This document shows, in pieces, positions 42,898 through 51,608 of a stretch of DNA of 64,000 nt. Under the pieces are notes generated by a model. It saw only the letters and a list, made by a program, of their open reading frames with translations. It searched no databases and was not told the origin of the DNA. The stretch is from Peptoniphilus harei (GTDB lineage: Bacteria > Bacillota > Clostridia > Tissierellales > Peptoniphilaceae), in the NCBI RefSeq assembly GCF_900454685.1, contig NZ_UATM01000032.1, positions 310,001 through 374,000 on the forward strand. Reading direction: 5' to 3'. The position numbers and the translations under genes were made by a program. Numbering within the stretch: position 1 is the stretch's first letter; every line of letters begins with the position of its first letter.

Positions 42898-44250
42898 TTA
42901 TGAATTGAATTCTTTGTATTCTCTTTTGGCTTCTTCTTGTTCTTCTGGTATAACTTTGATGCTGGCTTTTATTATTCTTTTTTCTGCTACTGCTAGCTCT
43001 GTCAAGATGCAGCCTCCTGTCTTGACGCTAAGTTTTTTCTTTTGTTTTTCGTCTGGTATAAAGCCAAGTTTTTCTATTATCAAGCCAGAGATTGTCTCGT
43101 GATTTTCTGAATATAGGGATAGACCAAGGGCGTCGTTTATGTCTTCTATGTCCATGGATCCGTCTACTATATACTCGTTTTCGCCAATTTTTTCTACGCT
43201 GTTGTCTTCCTTGTCGTACTCGTCTTCGATTTCTCCAACTATTTCTTCTACTATGTCTTCTACTGTCACCATGCCTGAGAATCCTCCATACTCGTCAATT
43301 AGGATTGCTACATAGTTTTTTGATGCTTGAAGCTCTTTTAGGAGCATGTCAATTTTTTTTGTTTCTGGTACATAGTAAGGGGACTTTATGCAATTATCCA
43401 AGTTTATGAACTCGTAATTATTTTTTGCGTATTCAACAAAGAGGTCTTTGATGTAGACTGTTCCCAGTATATTGTCTGTGTTCTCACGATAGACGGGCAT
43501 CCTTGAGTATCCCATCTTCAAGACTTCTGTTATTGTTTCTGTTGTGAACTCGTCATAATCCAGCATATAGATGGAAGTCCTTGGTGTCATTATTTCGTAG
43601 GCCAACTTGTCGTCGAAGTCCATTATATTAACTATCATTTCTTCCCCAGCTGAGTTTATTACTCCTTGTTGGGTTGAAACTTTTATATAGGATTTTAATT
43701 CTTCTTCTGAAATTTTTTCCTCTACATCTTCTGAATATTTTCCCATAATTTTTAATACTAATACTGTTGAAACTGAAAGTAATTTTACAAAGGGATAAAA
43801 TATCTTTGATGCAAAGGCAATTGCACCTGATGATTTTAGGGCAACTCTTTCTGAATTTTGTAGGGCAATTCTCTTTGGCACTAGCTCTCCAAAAACAAGT
43901 GTTATATAGGACAGGATAAGTGTCACCAAAATAAAGGCTATAGTTCCGCCATAGGGTATCCCATATCCTCTCAAGAATTCTCCTAATACTTTTGATATAG
44001 ATGTTGCTGCAGATCCAGATGAGAAAAATCCTGCCAAGGTTATTGCTACTTGGATTGTGGATAAAAATCTTGTTTGATCTTGTGATATATCCATAAGGGT
44101 CTTGGCCCTCTTATCTCCTTCTTCTGCCAATTCTTTTATCTTGTTGTTGTTTACTGAAACCATTGCCATTTCAGCTGATGCAAAGAATGCGTTTATGCTA
44201 GTTAGTATTGCTATTAATAAGAGCTTAGCCCACAAGGCGCCATCGTCCAT
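42898..44250 (-). CDS. CNNM/CorC-like membrane protein with DUF21 and CBS domains (hemolysin family)
   Basis: GGAGG inside the upstream in-frame ATG-containing stretch points to the ATG at 44250 (MDDGALWAKLLLIAILTSIN), 450 residues. A DUF21 membrane domain (about four segments, residues 1-170) is followed by two CBS domains (DKLAYEIMTPRTSIYMLDYD and LLKELQASKNYVAILIDEYG) and a C-terminal CorC/HlyC transporter-associated domain. Such proteins mediate or regulate Mg2+/Co2+ or Na+ export. Ions not determinable here. It is divergent from the DUF4230 gene. Confidence 0.92.
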   Translation of the reverse strand: MDDGALWAKLLLIAILTSINAFFASAEMAMVSVNNNKIKELAEEGDKRAKTLMDISQDQTRFLSTIQVAITLAGFFSSGSAATSISKVLGEFLRGYGIPYGGTIAFILVTLILSYITLVFGELVPKRIALQNSERVALKSSGAIAFASKIFYPFVKLLSVSTVLVLKIMGKYSEDVEEKISEEELKSYIKVSTQQGVINSAGEEMIVNIMDFDDKLAYEIMTPRTSIYMLDYDEFTTETITEVLKMGYSRMPVYRENTDNILGTVYIKDLFVEYAKNNYEFINLDNCIKSPYYVPETKKIDMLLKELQASKNYVAILIDEYGGFSGMVTVEDIVEEIVGEIEDEYDKEDNSVEKIGENEYIVDGSMDIEDINDALGLSLYSENHETISGLIIEKLGFIPDEKQKKKLSVKTGGCILTELAVAEKRIIKASIKVIPEEQEEAKREYKEFNS

Positions 44251-44409
44251 AAAATCTTCCTCCATTATCTTTTTGCTTAATTATATCAGAGAATTTATAT
44301 TTATGACAATAAAATAGTAAATCTTGTCAATGTTTTTTAGCTAATTTCTAAGGTTTAGGATTTTTTTCCCGTGGTAAAAATTATTTATAGACTAAAATGG
44401 AGGTTTTAG

Positions 44410-45018
44410 ATGAAAAAAATTAAGAAAATCATTATTATAATTTTACTTATTGGTCTCGCCCTCTTTGCTGCTTTCTTCTATGGGAAGAAGCAAATGAAAA
44501 GCGAGATGGAGCCAGAGATCACTTCTAGCTTGATTTACAACAAGTTAGTTTCTGCCAAGGAGCTGACAACTTTAAAGTACCACTATACAAACATGGGCCA
44601 CTTTGAAAATCAAAATACTTTTTACGGTTACAAGGTCCCCTTCACTTCTAAGGAGTTCATCGTATCTTATGAAGGGATAATAAATGCTGGCATTGACCTT
44701 AACAAGATGAAGGTTGATGTTGGAGACAAGTCTATCGAAGTTAGGATTCCAGCCGCAGAGATTTTGAGCCATGAAATTTATGAGGACTCTCTAAAGGTTT
44801 ATGATGAGAGGGAATCTATTTTTAACAGGATTGACATCGAGGACTACAACGACTTCTCCAAGGACCAAAAGTCTGAGATAGAAAAGAAGGCAATAAAAAA
44901 AGGCCTCTTAAAGGAAGCTGATGAAGAATCTAAAAGGGCAATTGAAGAAATTCTTATGGGCGACACAATTTTAAGCAAGTACGACATAAAAATCATAAGA
45001 GACGAAAATTTGAAATAA
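44410..45018 (+). CDS. DUF4230 membrane-anchored protein
   Basis: 202 residues. One N-terminal membrane segment (KKIIIIILLIGLALFAAFFY) precedes an exported-face domain with the DUF4230 pattern: LVSAKELTTLKYHYTNMGHF, GYKVPFTSKEFIVSYEGIIN, AGIDLNKMKVDVGDK, IPAAEILSHEIYEDSLKVYD, IFNRIDIEDYNDFSKDQKSE. Its role is unknown. TGGAGG sits 7 bases before the ATG. It is a single gene ended by a bidirectional terminator. Confidence 0.88.
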   Translation: MKKIKKIIIIILLIGLALFAAFFYGKKQMKSEMEPEITSSLIYNKLVSAKELTTLKYHYTNMGHFENQNTFYGYKVPFTSKEFIVSYEGIINAGIDLNKMKVDVGDKSIEVRIPAAEILSHEIYEDSLKVYDERESIFNRIDIEDYNDFSKDQKSEIEKKAIKKGLLKEADEESKRAIEEILMGDTILSKYDIKIIRDENLK

Positions 45019-45057
45019 AAAAGAAGGGTATTCAAGATGAATGCCCTTCCTTTATTT
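45017..45057. terminator. Bidirectional terminator (DUF4230 gene / enoyl-CoA hydratase-like gene)
   Basis: GAAGGGTATTC-AAGAT-GAATGCCCTTC with one G-U pair, A/T rich flanks giving T tails on both strands. Confidence 0.85.
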
Positions 45058-46109
45058 TAAACACCTAATAATTTTTTTATATCCTCGTCTTTCACATCTT
45101 CCAAGTTCTTATATTTCCAATCTGGCTCATTGTCCTTGTCTATCATCTTGGACCTTATGCCTTCTTCCATTTCGCCAATCTCTAATGAGTATCTCAAAAT
45201 TTTTAGGTCTAGGTCCACCATTTCTGAGTAGGTCAAGTTCTTGCCCACAAAATATTTTTTAAACTGTACGGCCAGGCTAAATTGAGATTTGCCTTCCAAG
45301 TCTTTTAAAATATATCTTGCAAAGTCATCATCTTGATTTTCTTCTAGAAACTTATAAATTTCTTCCAAGCTATCCTTAGAGAAATATTTTTCTATCTTGT
45401 CCTTATTCTTCTCAACAAAAGTTTCGTGACCTTCTTTTTTATATTTTTCTGCTTCTTCTCTTAACTTGTCAATTAATCCTTGACCAGAATATTTTTCTGA
45501 TAAGTCCAAAAACTTTTCTCTTATCTTTTCATAATCTTTTGAATCAATATAGACGTGGGCTAGTCCATGTTTTATCAAGTCAGGAGATTCTAAGACTCCA
45601 CCACAAAGTCCTACATATTGGCCAAGGGCTTGGGGTAAGCTAGAGATATATTTACCTACGCCTACATCAGGTACAAAGCCTAGGTCAGTTTCGGGCATGG
45701 CCCACTTTACAGTCTCGTCACAAAGGATAAGATCAGAGTTTATGCTGATGCCAACCCCACCACCCATGACTATCCCCTTCCAATAGGACACTATAGGTTT
45801 TTTGTAAGCTTCAACATACTTATCTAGTTCAAATTCCTCAACGAATAGTTGGTCCTTGTCATGGCAATCATCATCCATTATGAAGTCCTCATAGAGGTGG
45901 ACCAAGTCTCCACCAGAGCAAAATCCCTTGTCTGACTTGCTATCAAGAAGAACTGCTCTTATATTATCGTCATCTTCCCACTTCTCAAGTATCCTCTTTA
46001 TATCTCTTACCATCTCTAAATTAAGAGCATTTATTTTCTCAGGTCTGTTAAAATAAATTACTCCAACATTTTTTATAACTTTCTCAATTATTAAATCATC
46101 TTTTTTCAT
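45057..46109 (-). CDS. 3-hydroxyisobutyryl-CoA hydrolase-like (ECH_2, crotonase superfamily)
   Basis: 350 residues. The crotonase fold reads VGVIYFNRPEKINALNLEMV, oxyanion hole loops GFCSGGDLVHLYED and GIVMGGGVGISINSDLILCD, and PETDLGFVPDVGVGKYISSL. The length and the conserved C-terminal extension (SLAVQFKKYFVGKNLTYSEM, ending EEGIRSKMIDKDNEPDWKY) fit the ECH_2 group, whose members hydrolyse 3-hydroxyisobutyryl-CoA or act on related acyl-CoAs. Valine catabolism genes are not in the window, so the substrate is uncertain. It is a stand-alone gene. Confidence 0.85.
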   Translation of the reverse strand: MKKDDLIIEKVIKNVGVIYFNRPEKINALNLEMVRDIKRILEKWEDDDNIRAVLLDSKSDKGFCSGGDLVHLYEDFIMDDDCHDKDQLFVEEFELDKYVEAYKKPIVSYWKGIVMGGGVGISINSDLILCDETVKWAMPETDLGFVPDVGVGKYISSLPQALGQYVGLCGGVLESPDLIKHGLAHVYIDSKDYEKIREKFLDLSEKYSGQGLIDKLREEAEKYKKEGHETFVEKNKDKIEKYFSKDSLEEIYKFLEENQDDDFARYILKDLEGKSQFSLAVQFKKYFVGKNLTYSEMVDLDLKILRYSLEIGEMEEGIRSKMIDKDNEPDWKYKNLEDVKDEDIKKLLGV

Positions 46110-46206
46110 TTTATCACCATCTCTTTAATCCTATTTAACTTGTACCCAATTAATAATTAAAGAATTGGTGATTCTAAAGAAAAGAAAATTTTCCAGTCTA
46201 TCTTTC

Positions 46207-47199
46207 TTAATCTTTTGTCTTGGACTCAAAAATAGATTTTAAGATTAGATAATAAATTGGAAAAGATACGCCTGCAACAGGCCAAATAATCCAAGACCTA
46301 TCCCAATTGTTTGTCAAAAAAGAATAGGCTACATAGATTGCAGTAACAGCAATCCAATAAATTCCACAATAAGGGTCTATTCTCCTCTTTAATTTTTTAT
46401 TTTTTCTTCTAAAGTCTCCCTCTTCCAATATTGCATTAATAGAGTTCATATAAAGATTTGTTTTAACCAAAAGATTCACCCCAATAGCTATAAGAAGGAG
46501 CATAATAACCACTGAAATAATCATGGTCATGTCTTCCACTGAGACAATCATTCCAACAAAAATTGGAATAACTGACGCCACCAGGAGCAAAACTCCGAGT
46601 GTATTACTTCTCACATAGTAATCGTGGAAGCTTTCTCCTCTTTCCCTTGCCATTCCATCAACACCGTAAGCTGTATCTATGTCTTCATTTTCTATAAATT
46701 CATATTTTTTTAATTTCATAGACTCCCTTATAAATATTCCAACAGCAGCAATTATAAATAAGATTAAAACTGTAAGAGAGATTCCATCTACTACATTTTC
46801 TGGAGCTAATATGAGTTTACTTTCATAAGCTTGTGAAGAAAGCAATAAAAATATAGGCGAGATTATGCAAAGAGAAACTCCAAGTGCAATATTTTTGCCA
46901 GATATTTCTTTTAAGTCTAGATACTCATTTGCTTCTTCCATGCTAACTTTTATAAGCTTTTTGTCTTCCTCGAAGTCTTCATCCAAAAATTCAAGTTCTT
47001 CAATTTCATCTTTAAGCAAATAATCTGTTGTAACTCCAAAAATTCTACTTAACTTTAAAACTTTTTCCATGTCAGGTACTGCTTGGGCACTTTCATACTT
47101 TGAAATAGATTGTCTGCTTACACCAAGTTTTTCTGCAAGTTCTTCTTGAGACCAAGCATTTTTCTTCCTAAGATTCATAATTTTATCTCCTAAAATCAT
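46207..47199 (-). CDS. XRE-family regulator fused to a multi-span membrane domain
   Basis: 330 residues. An N-terminal Cro/CI helix-turn-helix ([40 protein letters not shown]) is joined via an acidic linker to four or five hydrophobic segments (residues ~100-330), ending in a [12 protein letters not shown] helix. Membrane-tethered XRE regulators of this type are common in Firmicutes and often sense envelope or peptide stress. Ligand and targets unknown. Translation starts at the ATG preceded by AAAAGGAGG. Confidence 0.88.
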   Translation of the reverse strand: MILGDKIMNLRKKNAWSQEELAEKLGVSRQSISKYESAQAVPDMEKVLKLSRIFGVTTDYLLKDEIEELEFLDEDFEEDKKLIKVSMEEANEYLDLKEISGKNIALGVSLCIISPIFLLLSSQAYESKLILAPENVVDGISLTVLILFIIAAVGIFIRESMKLKKYEFIENEDIDTAYGVDGMARERGESFHDYYVRSNTLGVLLLVASVIPIFVGMIVSVEDMTMIISVVIMLLLIAIGVNLLVKTNLYMNSINAILEEGDFRRKNKKLKRRIDPYCGIYWIAVTAIYVAYSFLTNNWDRSWIIWPVAGVSFPIYYLILKSIFESKTKD

Positions 47200-47389
47200 A
47201 ATTCTACCTCCTTTTCTATTTGAATTTTATATATTTTTAAAGTAGCAATCTATAAATTTATCTTTGCAATTTGTAAACCCACAGTTGCAATCTCGCTAAA
47301 ATCCTATTTTTATATATTTTACAAACCCCTATTAAAAGATTTGTATGTTTTTTATAAAGACCATGTAAATTTTTCATGATTTTAGACAA

Positions 47390-47417
47390 TAAAAAAATCC
47401 CGACAATTGTCAGGATT
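47390..47417 (-). terminator. Terminator of the cytidylate-kinase-like gene
   Basis: Minus strand AATCCTGACAATTGTCGGGATT, a self-complementary stem with one mismatch, followed by seven T. Confidence 0.85.
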
Positions 47418-47418
47418 C

Positions 47419-48045
47419 TTATTTTTTATTTTGTGAAATTTCTACAATTTGGTCTGCTATGCTTTCGAAATCAAAGGATGATGAGTTGATCAAGATGTCG
47501 TAGTTGGCAGGTTCTCCCCAAACTCTTCCAGTGTTTCTGGAGTAGTGGTTGGCACGTCTGTTGTTCTCACGTGTCATCTTTAATTCAAGCTTGTCCTTCT
47601 TGATCTTGTAGGTATTTAGAATTCTCTCTTCTTTAAAGTCTTTTGACGCGTATATAAAAATTGACAGTTTTGGGAAGTCTTCTAAGACAAAGTCACCACA
47701 CTTGCCAAAGATAACTGCCTTTTTCTTTTTTGCAATCTCCCTAATTGTCCTTGAGTCCAGGAGGAAGGCTGCGTCATTTGTTGCTATGTCTTCTTGGGAG
47801 TAGGAATAATTTTGCCTATAAAGATCATAAATTGTCCCCTGCAAGAAGGAGTCGTCCTTCTTTATCTCTTCTGGCTTAACCTTTTTCTCAAGACTCATAA
47901 GCTCTATTAATTTTTCATCATAAAATTCGTATTTTAATTTATCGGCAACCTTCTTGGCAATTTCATTTGCCCCAGAGCCGTATTCTCCGTCTATAGTTAT
48001 TAATTTCTTTCCAGGCTTTTGGAAAATTTTATTAAATAGTGACAT
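47419..48045 (-). CDS. Cytidylate-kinase-like family protein
   Basis: 208 residues. A phosphate-binding loop-like ITIDGEYGSGANEIAKKVAD starts the fold, and an Arg-rich lid (TRENNRRANHYSRNTGRVWG) lies near residue 160. This is the Pfam AAA_26/cytidylate kinase-like group that sits outside the true CMP kinases. The canonical P-loop lysine appears replaced (GSGANE instead of GxGKxT/S). It is a possible nucleotide kinase of unknown substrate. GGGAGG eight bases before the ATG. Confidence 0.82.
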   Translation of the reverse strand: MSLFNKIFQKPGKKLITIDGEYGSGANEIAKKVADKLKYEFYDEKLIELMSLEKKVKPEEIKKDDSFLQGTIYDLYRQNYSYSQEDIATNDAAFLLDSRTIREIAKKKKAVIFGKCGDFVLEDFPKLSIFIYASKDFKEERILNTYKIKKDKLELKMTRENNRRANHYSRNTGRVWGEPANYDILINSSSFDFESIADQIVEISQNKK

Positions 48046-48118
48046 ATCTTCACCTCCCTATAATTATATCTTAGTAATGTGAAAGTTTTTTTATTCTATT
48101 TAAAATTCTTGTGAAATT

Positions 48119-49036
48119 TTATCCTCTCTTTAGCTTTCTCTTTAATTTTTTCTCAAGATAAGCTTCTATTGGGACTTGGGCAAGTAGGGTTGCCACAAAA
48201 ATTATTATAGCCCCAAAGATTTCTCTCTCAGTCATTTCTTGTGACAAAATCATCCAACCAAAGAGGGCACCAAAAACTGATTCAAGGGAACAGATCATTG
48301 ACGCTACTACTGGGTCTAGGTCCTTTAGGGCCATAAGTTGGATAGTAAAGCCAACTCCAGAAGAAAGAATTCCCACATAGAGGATAGTCACATAGGATTT
48401 TAAAATCCCATCCATGCTTATATCTTCGAGGACCAGGGCTCCCACAAGAGAGATTATTCCACAAACTGCAAATTGAACCAAGGAAAGTAAAACCGCATTG
48501 GTGTCTCTTGAATACTTTGTCATGAGTAAGATGTGAATGGCAAAGATAAGAGCCGATAGGATCACAACTAAATCTCCCTTATTTATGTTAAATCCACCCT
48601 TAATGGACAAGAGGTAGGTTCCCACCATGGCAAGGAAGATGCAAAGAATAACCTTTATACTTGGCCTTCTCCCAAAAAGCAGTCCTATTAATGGAATAAA
48701 AACTATGTATAGGGCTGTCAAAAAGCTTGCCTTGGCAGCTGTTGTATAAATAAGAGAAACTTGTTGAAGGTTGATGGCTATAGTAAAGACCAGGCCACAA
48801 ATTGTCCCTCCCACAAGAGTCCTCTTCATATCAAACTTCTCTTCTCTATATGCCTTAGACTTTATCATAAAAAATTTATAGGTTAGGTATAAAAATACTA
48901 CTGCTACAAAACACCTTGCAGCTGTAAAAGAAAGGGGCCCTAAGTGCTCCATGCCTGCTGCTTGTGCCACAAAGGCAAGTCCCCAAATTATTGCTGTTGC
49001 AAATAACATTATTGATGCTTTTACTTCTTTTCTCAT
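48119..49036 (-). CDS. EamA/DMT-superfamily transporter
   Basis: From the ATG at 49036 (MRKEVKASIMLFATAIIWGL) it has 305 residues and ten predicted membrane helices in two EamA repeats (about 8-140 and 155-295). The first repeat contains LGPLSFTAARCFVAVVFLYL and the second GVGFTIQLMALKDLDPVVAS, then SLESVFGALFGWMILSQEMT. Members export or import metabolites such as amino acids or nucleotide derivatives. Substrate not assignable. It is not linked to an obvious partner. Confidence 0.88.
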   Translation of the reverse strand: MRKEVKASIMLFATAIIWGLAFVAQAAGMEHLGPLSFTAARCFVAVVFLYLTYKFFMIKSKAYREEKFDMKRTLVGGTICGLVFTIAINLQQVSLIYTTAAKASFLTALYIVFIPLIGLLFGRRPSIKVILCIFLAMVGTYLLSIKGGFNINKGDLVVILSALIFAIHILLMTKYSRDTNAVLLSLVQFAVCGIISLVGALVLEDISMDGILKSYVTILYVGILSSGVGFTIQLMALKDLDPVVASMICSLESVFGALFGWMILSQEMTEREIFGAIIIFVATLLAQVPIEAYLEKKLKRKLKRG

Positions 49037-49166
49037 TTTTACACCACCCAAAAAACACCAATTCAAAACTAAAGTCTAAATTGATGTTAAAGTTCTATAA
49101 TTTAATATTATCACAATTTATCTAAGAAAAATAGTAATGCAATGCTTCTTAACTTATTTTTTTAAA

Positions 49167-49195
49167 TTAGACCTTTTTACAATCTCATGTATAAT
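49167..49195 (+). promoter_or_regulatory. Promoter of the leucyl aminopeptidase gene
   Basis: TTAGAC (49167-49172), 17-base spacer, TATAAT (49190-49195), with the ATG only 19 bases after the -10, giving a very short leader. Confidence 0.6.
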
Positions 49196-49213
49196 TAGAG
49201 TAAGAGGTGAATT

Positions 49214-50641
49214 ATGATAAAATTTAATTTGTATAAAGAAGGAGGACTAAAGGTCCACTTCGTAAAAAAAGATGGGAAACTTCCTAGTGAAATTAAGGAA
49301 TATCTTGAAAAGAAAAAGTTCGCTTTTAAGTTTAAGGAAAGTTTATACCTTCCAAGCTTTGAAGAAGAATCAGAAATTTTTATGGGACTAGGCGATGATG
49401 AGCTTGACCTAGAAGATGTGAGAAATCTTTTCTTTGAACTTGGAAATATTTTAAGAGAAAACCAAGAGCACGAAGTTGAAATAAAAATGCCAGACCTTGG
49501 TATGTGCAACAAAAAAACTATTATGGCAGCTTATGAAGGACTTCGCCAAAGTGAATATGAATTCACAAAGAAAACTAGTGTAAAAGAAAAGAAGTCCGAC
49601 TTTGAAATCACTGTCAACTACACTGCCTTCAAGGGACCTGAAGAAAAATTGAGACAAGGTCTTGATAAGATAGAAAACATTATGGATGGAGTCTTCCTTG
49701 CAAGAGACCTTGTGAACGAAAGAGCAAATGTAATTTATCCAGAAACTCTTGCCAATATTACAAAGGAAAAATTAGAAGAAGCTGGCGTTAAGGTTACAGT
49801 TTATGAAGAAGATGAAATCGAAAAAATTGGCATGAAGGCCTTTTTAAGAGTTGCAGCTGGTGCAGCAAACCGTCCAAGACTTATTGTAATGGAATACAAT
49901 AATGCCGACACAGAAAAAGTTGCCCTTGTTGGTAAGGGACTAACTTACGATTCAGGTGGCTACAACATCAAGTCTCCATCTGGCATGAACTACATGCACT
50001 GCGATATGGGTGGAGCTGGCACAGTTATTGGAACAATGTATGCCCTTGCAAAGAACAAGGCAAAGACAAATGTTGTTGGTGTAGTTGCAGCTTGTGAAAA
50101 TATGATTTCAGGTCATGCTTACAAGTCTGGCGACGTAATTGACTCCATGAAGGGACTTACAATTGAAGTTGCAAATACAGATGCTGAGGGAAGAATTACC
50201 CTTGCCGATGCAGTTCACTATGCAACAAATGACCTTGGAGCAGAAAAAATTATTGACCTTGCAACACTTACTGGTGCAGTTACAATTGCCCTTGGAGAAG
50301 TTTACACAGGTGCAGTTACAAATAACGAAGACTTCTACAATGAAGTCCTTGAAGCAGGAAAATTATCTGGAGAAAAAATCTGGGCCTTCCCTTATGACGA
50401 AGACTACAAGAAATTAAACAAGTCAGAAGTTGCTGACATCAAGAACACTTCTGGTAGACATGCAGGCACTGTTACAGCAGGACTTTTCGTTGGTGAGTTC
50501 GTAAAAGAAAATACTCCATGGGTTCACCTAGACATAGCAGCAACTGGATACAGGGACAAGAAGGCAGGCTATCTTCCAAAGAATGCAACAGGTATTCACG
50601 TTAAGACTTTAAACAATCTATTAGACCCAACAGATTGCTAA
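49214..50641 (+). CDS. Leucyl aminopeptidase (M17 family)
   Basis: 475 residues. The C-terminal catalytic domain carries the two-metal site of M17 enzymes: VGKGLTYDSGGYNIKSP, DMGGAG, EVANTDAEGRITLADAVHYA, and the catalytic Arg/Lys elements in LATLTGAVTIALGEVYTGAV. The N-terminal domain is variable, as usual. It removes N-terminal residues from peptides in the cytoplasm and so releases amino acids for fermentation. AGAGGTG site and a promoter lie directly upstream. It is monocistronic with a terminator. Confidence 0.94.
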   Translation: MIKFNLYKEGGLKVHFVKKDGKLPSEIKEYLEKKKFAFKFKESLYLPSFEEESEIFMGLGDDELDLEDVRNLFFELGNILRENQEHEVEIKMPDLGMCNKKTIMAAYEGLRQSEYEFTKKTSVKEKKSDFEITVNYTAFKGPEEKLRQGLDKIENIMDGVFLARDLVNERANVIYPETLANITKEKLEEAGVKVTVYEEDEIEKIGMKAFLRVAAGAANRPRLIVMEYNNADTEKVALVGKGLTYDSGGYNIKSPSGMNYMHCDMGGAGTVIGTMYALAKNKAKTNVVGVVAACENMISGHAYKSGDVIDSMKGLTIEVANTDAEGRITLADAVHYATNDLGAEKIIDLATLTGAVTIALGEVYTGAVTNNEDFYNEVLEAGKLSGEKIWAFPYDEDYKKLNKSEVADIKNTSGRHAGTVTAGLFVGEFVKENTPWVHLDIAATGYRDKKAGYLPKNATGIHVKTLNNLLDPTDC

Positions 50642-50656
50642 AATTTTTATATCACA

Positions 50657-50691
50657 ACCACTGGCTGAGTTCACAGGCTGGTGGTTTTTTT
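50657..50691 (+). terminator. Terminator of the aminopeptidase gene
   Basis: ACCACTGGC and GCTGGTGGT pair with two G-U pairs, loop of about 11 bases, then seven T. Confidence 0.85.
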
Positions 50692-50873
50692 GTAAGAAAC
50701 TTTTATAAAAATTTTACAAAAATTTTAAAAGAAGCTAGAAAAAATAATATTTTCTTGTGCTATACTAAAAAAATATTAAGTAACCTTTAAAGTTTTCATA
50801 CTTTAAGCATTAGTTAGTTTCTTAGATTTTATGTCTAAGTGGTTACAAATATTATTTTAATTGGAAGTGCAAA

Positions 50874-51476
50874 ATGACCTTAGCAATAAATAAAATCATC
50901 AACAGTTTACTAGAAATTATATTATTTTCTCTCCTTCCCTTTCTTTTCTGGTACTTTTCAGCAAGAAAACAAGAAAGGTTTCCAGATTGGATAGGACTGA
51001 AAAAAATAAAGGGAGCTAAGAAGACAGCTCTTGCAATTATTCTTGTAACAGTTTTTTATTTGGCAATAAGTTTAGTTTTTCTAAAAGGCTTAAATAACAT
51101 TGAAAGCGCAACTTCAGAATTCCAAGGACTTGGCTTTGCTGCCCTTCCTGCAATTTTTATTTATGCAGTCTTTAATACGTCTTTTCCTGAAGAAATCTTA
51201 TTCAGAGGCTTTATCTTAAAAAGACTTGCCAATAAGCTAGGATTTACTAAGGCAAATTTTATACAAGGACTACTATTTGGTCTCTTGCATGGAGTAATGT
51301 TCTTTCCTCTTGTCGGGAATTTAAAAACTATTTTAATTATTTTATTAACAAGCCTTGCAGCCTTTGCTATGGGTTACGTCAATGAAGAAATTTCAGGTGG
51401 ATCAATTATTCCCAGCTGGATTATACATGCAATTTCTAATTTTATTGCAGGCATCTATCTTGCCTTTTACATTTAA
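50874..51476 (+). CDS. CPBP-family intramembrane metalloprotease (Abi/CAAX-like)
   Basis: 200 residues with six membrane segments. The family motifs are EEILFRGFILKRL near residue 103 (glutamate pair and Arg), the histidine in FGLLHGVMFF, and the second His motif IPSWIIHAISN. In bacteria these act in bacteriocin self-immunity or peptide processing. Substrate unknown. GGAAG lies eight bases before the ATG. It is a single gene with a likely extended -10 promoter (TGCTATACT near 50758). Confidence 0.88.
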   Translation: MTLAINKIINSLLEIILFSLLPFLFWYFSARKQERFPDWIGLKKIKGAKKTALAIILVTVFYLAISLVFLKGLNNIESATSEFQGLGFAALPAIFIYAVFNTSFPEEILFRGFILKRLANKLGFTKANFIQGLLFGLLHGVMFFPLVGNLKTILIILLTSLAAFAMGYVNEEISGGSIIPSWIIHAISNFIAGIYLAFYI

Positions 51477-51511
51477 AAATACTAAAAAATTATTATGAAT
51501 ATATCTTAAAT

Positions 51512-51540
51512 AAAAAACCCTGCCAGATAAATTCTGACAG
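51512..51540 (-). terminator. Outer terminator in the hppA/CPBP convergent gap
   Basis: Minus strand CTGTCAG-AATTTAT-CTGGCAG with one G-U pair, followed by GGTTTTTT. Confidence 0.7.
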
Positions 51541-51568
51541 AGTCCATAAAAGTTAATATAGTTTGCAA

Positions 51569-51608
51569 TAAAAAATCTGCTAGAGATTTCTCTCTAACAG
51601 ATTTTTTT
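51569..51608. terminator. Terminator at the end of hppA
   Basis: AATCTG-C-TAGAGA-TTTC-TCTCTA-A-CAGATT, long stem with one mismatch, flanked by A/T runs on both sides. It abuts the hppA stop codon and may work both ways. Confidence 0.88.
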